From JAYRWN01 sp041917975 (GTDB lineage Bacteria > Bacteroidota > Bacteroidia > Chitinophagales > Saprospiraceae), in NCBI GenBank assembly GCA_041917975.1, contig JAYRWN010000418.1, forward strand, positions 1 to 14,179: DNA of 14,179 nucleotides, read 5' to 3'. The position numbers and the translations under genes are program-made. Position 1 is the first letter of the stretch; every line of letters starts with the position of its first letter. Shown here in pieces: positions 13,405-14,179 of the stretch. The notes under the pieces were generated by a model. The model was not told where the DNA came from. It did not search any database and saw nothing but the letters and a program-made list of their open reading frames with translations.

Positions 13405-14155
13405 TGTCATTCCGACCGTAGCGGAGGAATCTCTAACTAGCACAAAATAGATTTCTCCATTCGTCATAAATAGTTATTTATTTTAATTAAGTACATTATG
13501 AAGGATACGATTCTAATAAAATTATCGGTCGACTCAGTGTCAATGACAAGTGCCTCATGACCGATCACTTTCTATTGTCTTTTCGACCGAGCCGGGATTA
13601 TGGTTATGACAAGTCGAAATTTAATTTTACTTGTGCAGAATGGAATTGATATATTACAGCGAGCGGAGAAATCTATTTTATGCACCTAATAAGTTACTTC
13701 ACTACGGCCGAAATTACATAGGTGTATTTCATGACCCGGAACGGGTCAAATATTTGTAAAAAAAATGCTATTGGTACCTATTCGACCTCGAGGGGGTCGT
13801 ATAAAAATGCATGGCCGGTTGACGCTAAAAAGATTGAACCCCTTCAGGGTTCTTCAACATAATTTTGTCTCTTAATATACCACAATTTTATTTTAATATT
13901 TTAACACAGGCATCCTTTAAATCAACCATCTCATTTTTTGGGTGACCCTGAAAGGGTCAAATGTTTATAATAAAATATTTCCGTTGAAACTATGCGACCC
14001 CGACAGGGTCGCATGGTAACACATGGCCGGTTACCATTATGAATATTGATCCCCTTCGGGGCTCTTTAATATAATTATTATTTGTGAGGCGTATTCTATA
14101 TTTTTATTAAATATTTATGCACGTTATAGATTCCTCCACTGCGGTCGGAATGACA
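13405..14155. repeat. inverted pair of a 28-bp dispersed repeat with decayed copies between
   Basis: TGTCATTCCGACCGTAGCGG with GAGGAATC (13405-13432) recurs in reverse complement at 14128-14155 with two differences. Weaker copies lie at 13449-13467 (reverse) and about 13655-13674 (forward). This sequence type is widespread in Bacteroidota intergenic regions. The inverted pair bounds about 750 bases and could be the ends of a non-autonomous element, but no transposase or target duplication is visible. Confidence 0.6.
13731..14076. repeat. two direct copies of a triple-palindrome repeat
   Basis: Each copy contains, in order, a GACCC/GGGTC stem (13733-13747; 13944-13958), a CGACC/GGTCG stem (13783-13799; 13995-14011), the word CATGGCCGGTT, and a CCC-TTC-GGG stem (13836-13852; 14051-14061). 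The two copies start about 210 bases apart. The stems are conserved by compensating changes more than the spacers are, which suggests structure matters. They resemble palindromic intergenic repeats rather than a CRISPR. Confidence 0.65.
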
Positions 14156-14179
14156 AAACAATATTTTGTGTAAATAGTC

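Larger units (their letters stand above)
13251..14179. other. gene-free, repeat-rich tail
   Basis: No reading frame of interest occurs on either strand over more than 900 bases. The stretch is AT-rich and made of short dispersed repeats, listed separately. An integron integrase or attI site is not visible here. Confidence 0.7.

Noticed and set aside
13731..14076. A CRISPR array.
   Set aside because: Only two units about 210 bases apart, each with internal palindromes; repeat and spacer lengths do not fit and no cas genes are present.
13251..14179. An integron integrase or attI site at the right edge.
   Set aside because: No open frame of useful length exists here on either strand.

Overview
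The window looks like an accessory region of a Bacteroidota chromosome. Starts lack Shine-Dalgarno sequences, several upstream regions carry the Bacteroidota promoter pattern (TTG about 20 nt before TAnnTTTG), and the protein families fit the phylum. The genus cannot be told. At the left edge is the 3' end of a plus-strand sodium/solute symporter gene with balanced base composition. Every gene after it is AT-rich and lies on the minus strand.

Layout: positions 1-306 hold the symporter end. From about 424 to 13250 runs an array of gene blocks separated by copies of one mosaic non-coding repeat (copies F, A, C, B, D, E in coordinate order). The blocks, read left to right, are: (1) a DNA methyltransferase, DUF262 and HEPN nuclease operon, probably anti-phage; (2) an XRE/ImmA-IrrE protein with a DUF4411 PIN protein, toxin-antitoxin-like; (3) an unknown exported protein plus a broken DUF1801 gene; (4) a HicA/HicB toxin-antitoxin pair; (5) a GNAT acetyltransferase, a GH89 alpha-N-acetylglucosaminidase lipoprotein and a SnoaL-like protein. 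From about 13250 to the end there are no genes, only palindromic and inverted intergenic repeats.

The array looks like a sedentary integron cassette array without its integrase in view. All genes and repeats share one orientation. Bulged hairpins resembling attC sites follow several genes. In four repeat copies the conserved sequence stops at a shared AAC (GTT on the coding strand), beyond which each copy differs; this is where integron recombination would join cassettes. Two blocks are bounded by exactly complementary 10-bp cores, as attC sites require. The cargo (toxin-antitoxin pairs, acetyltransferase, DUF1801, SnoaL, orphan exported protein, defence operon) is typical of such arrays. The core bases do not fully match the classical GTTRRRY consensus, so this stays an inference.

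A further pattern is that five repeat copies keep a Bacteroidota-type promoter signature pointing into the next gene block, even where the surrounding repeat has diverged. The repeats may act as mobile promoter modules for cassettes that mostly lack their own promoters. If transcription runs away from the integration site, the integrase and attI would lie to the right of the window and the symporter marks the distal end.
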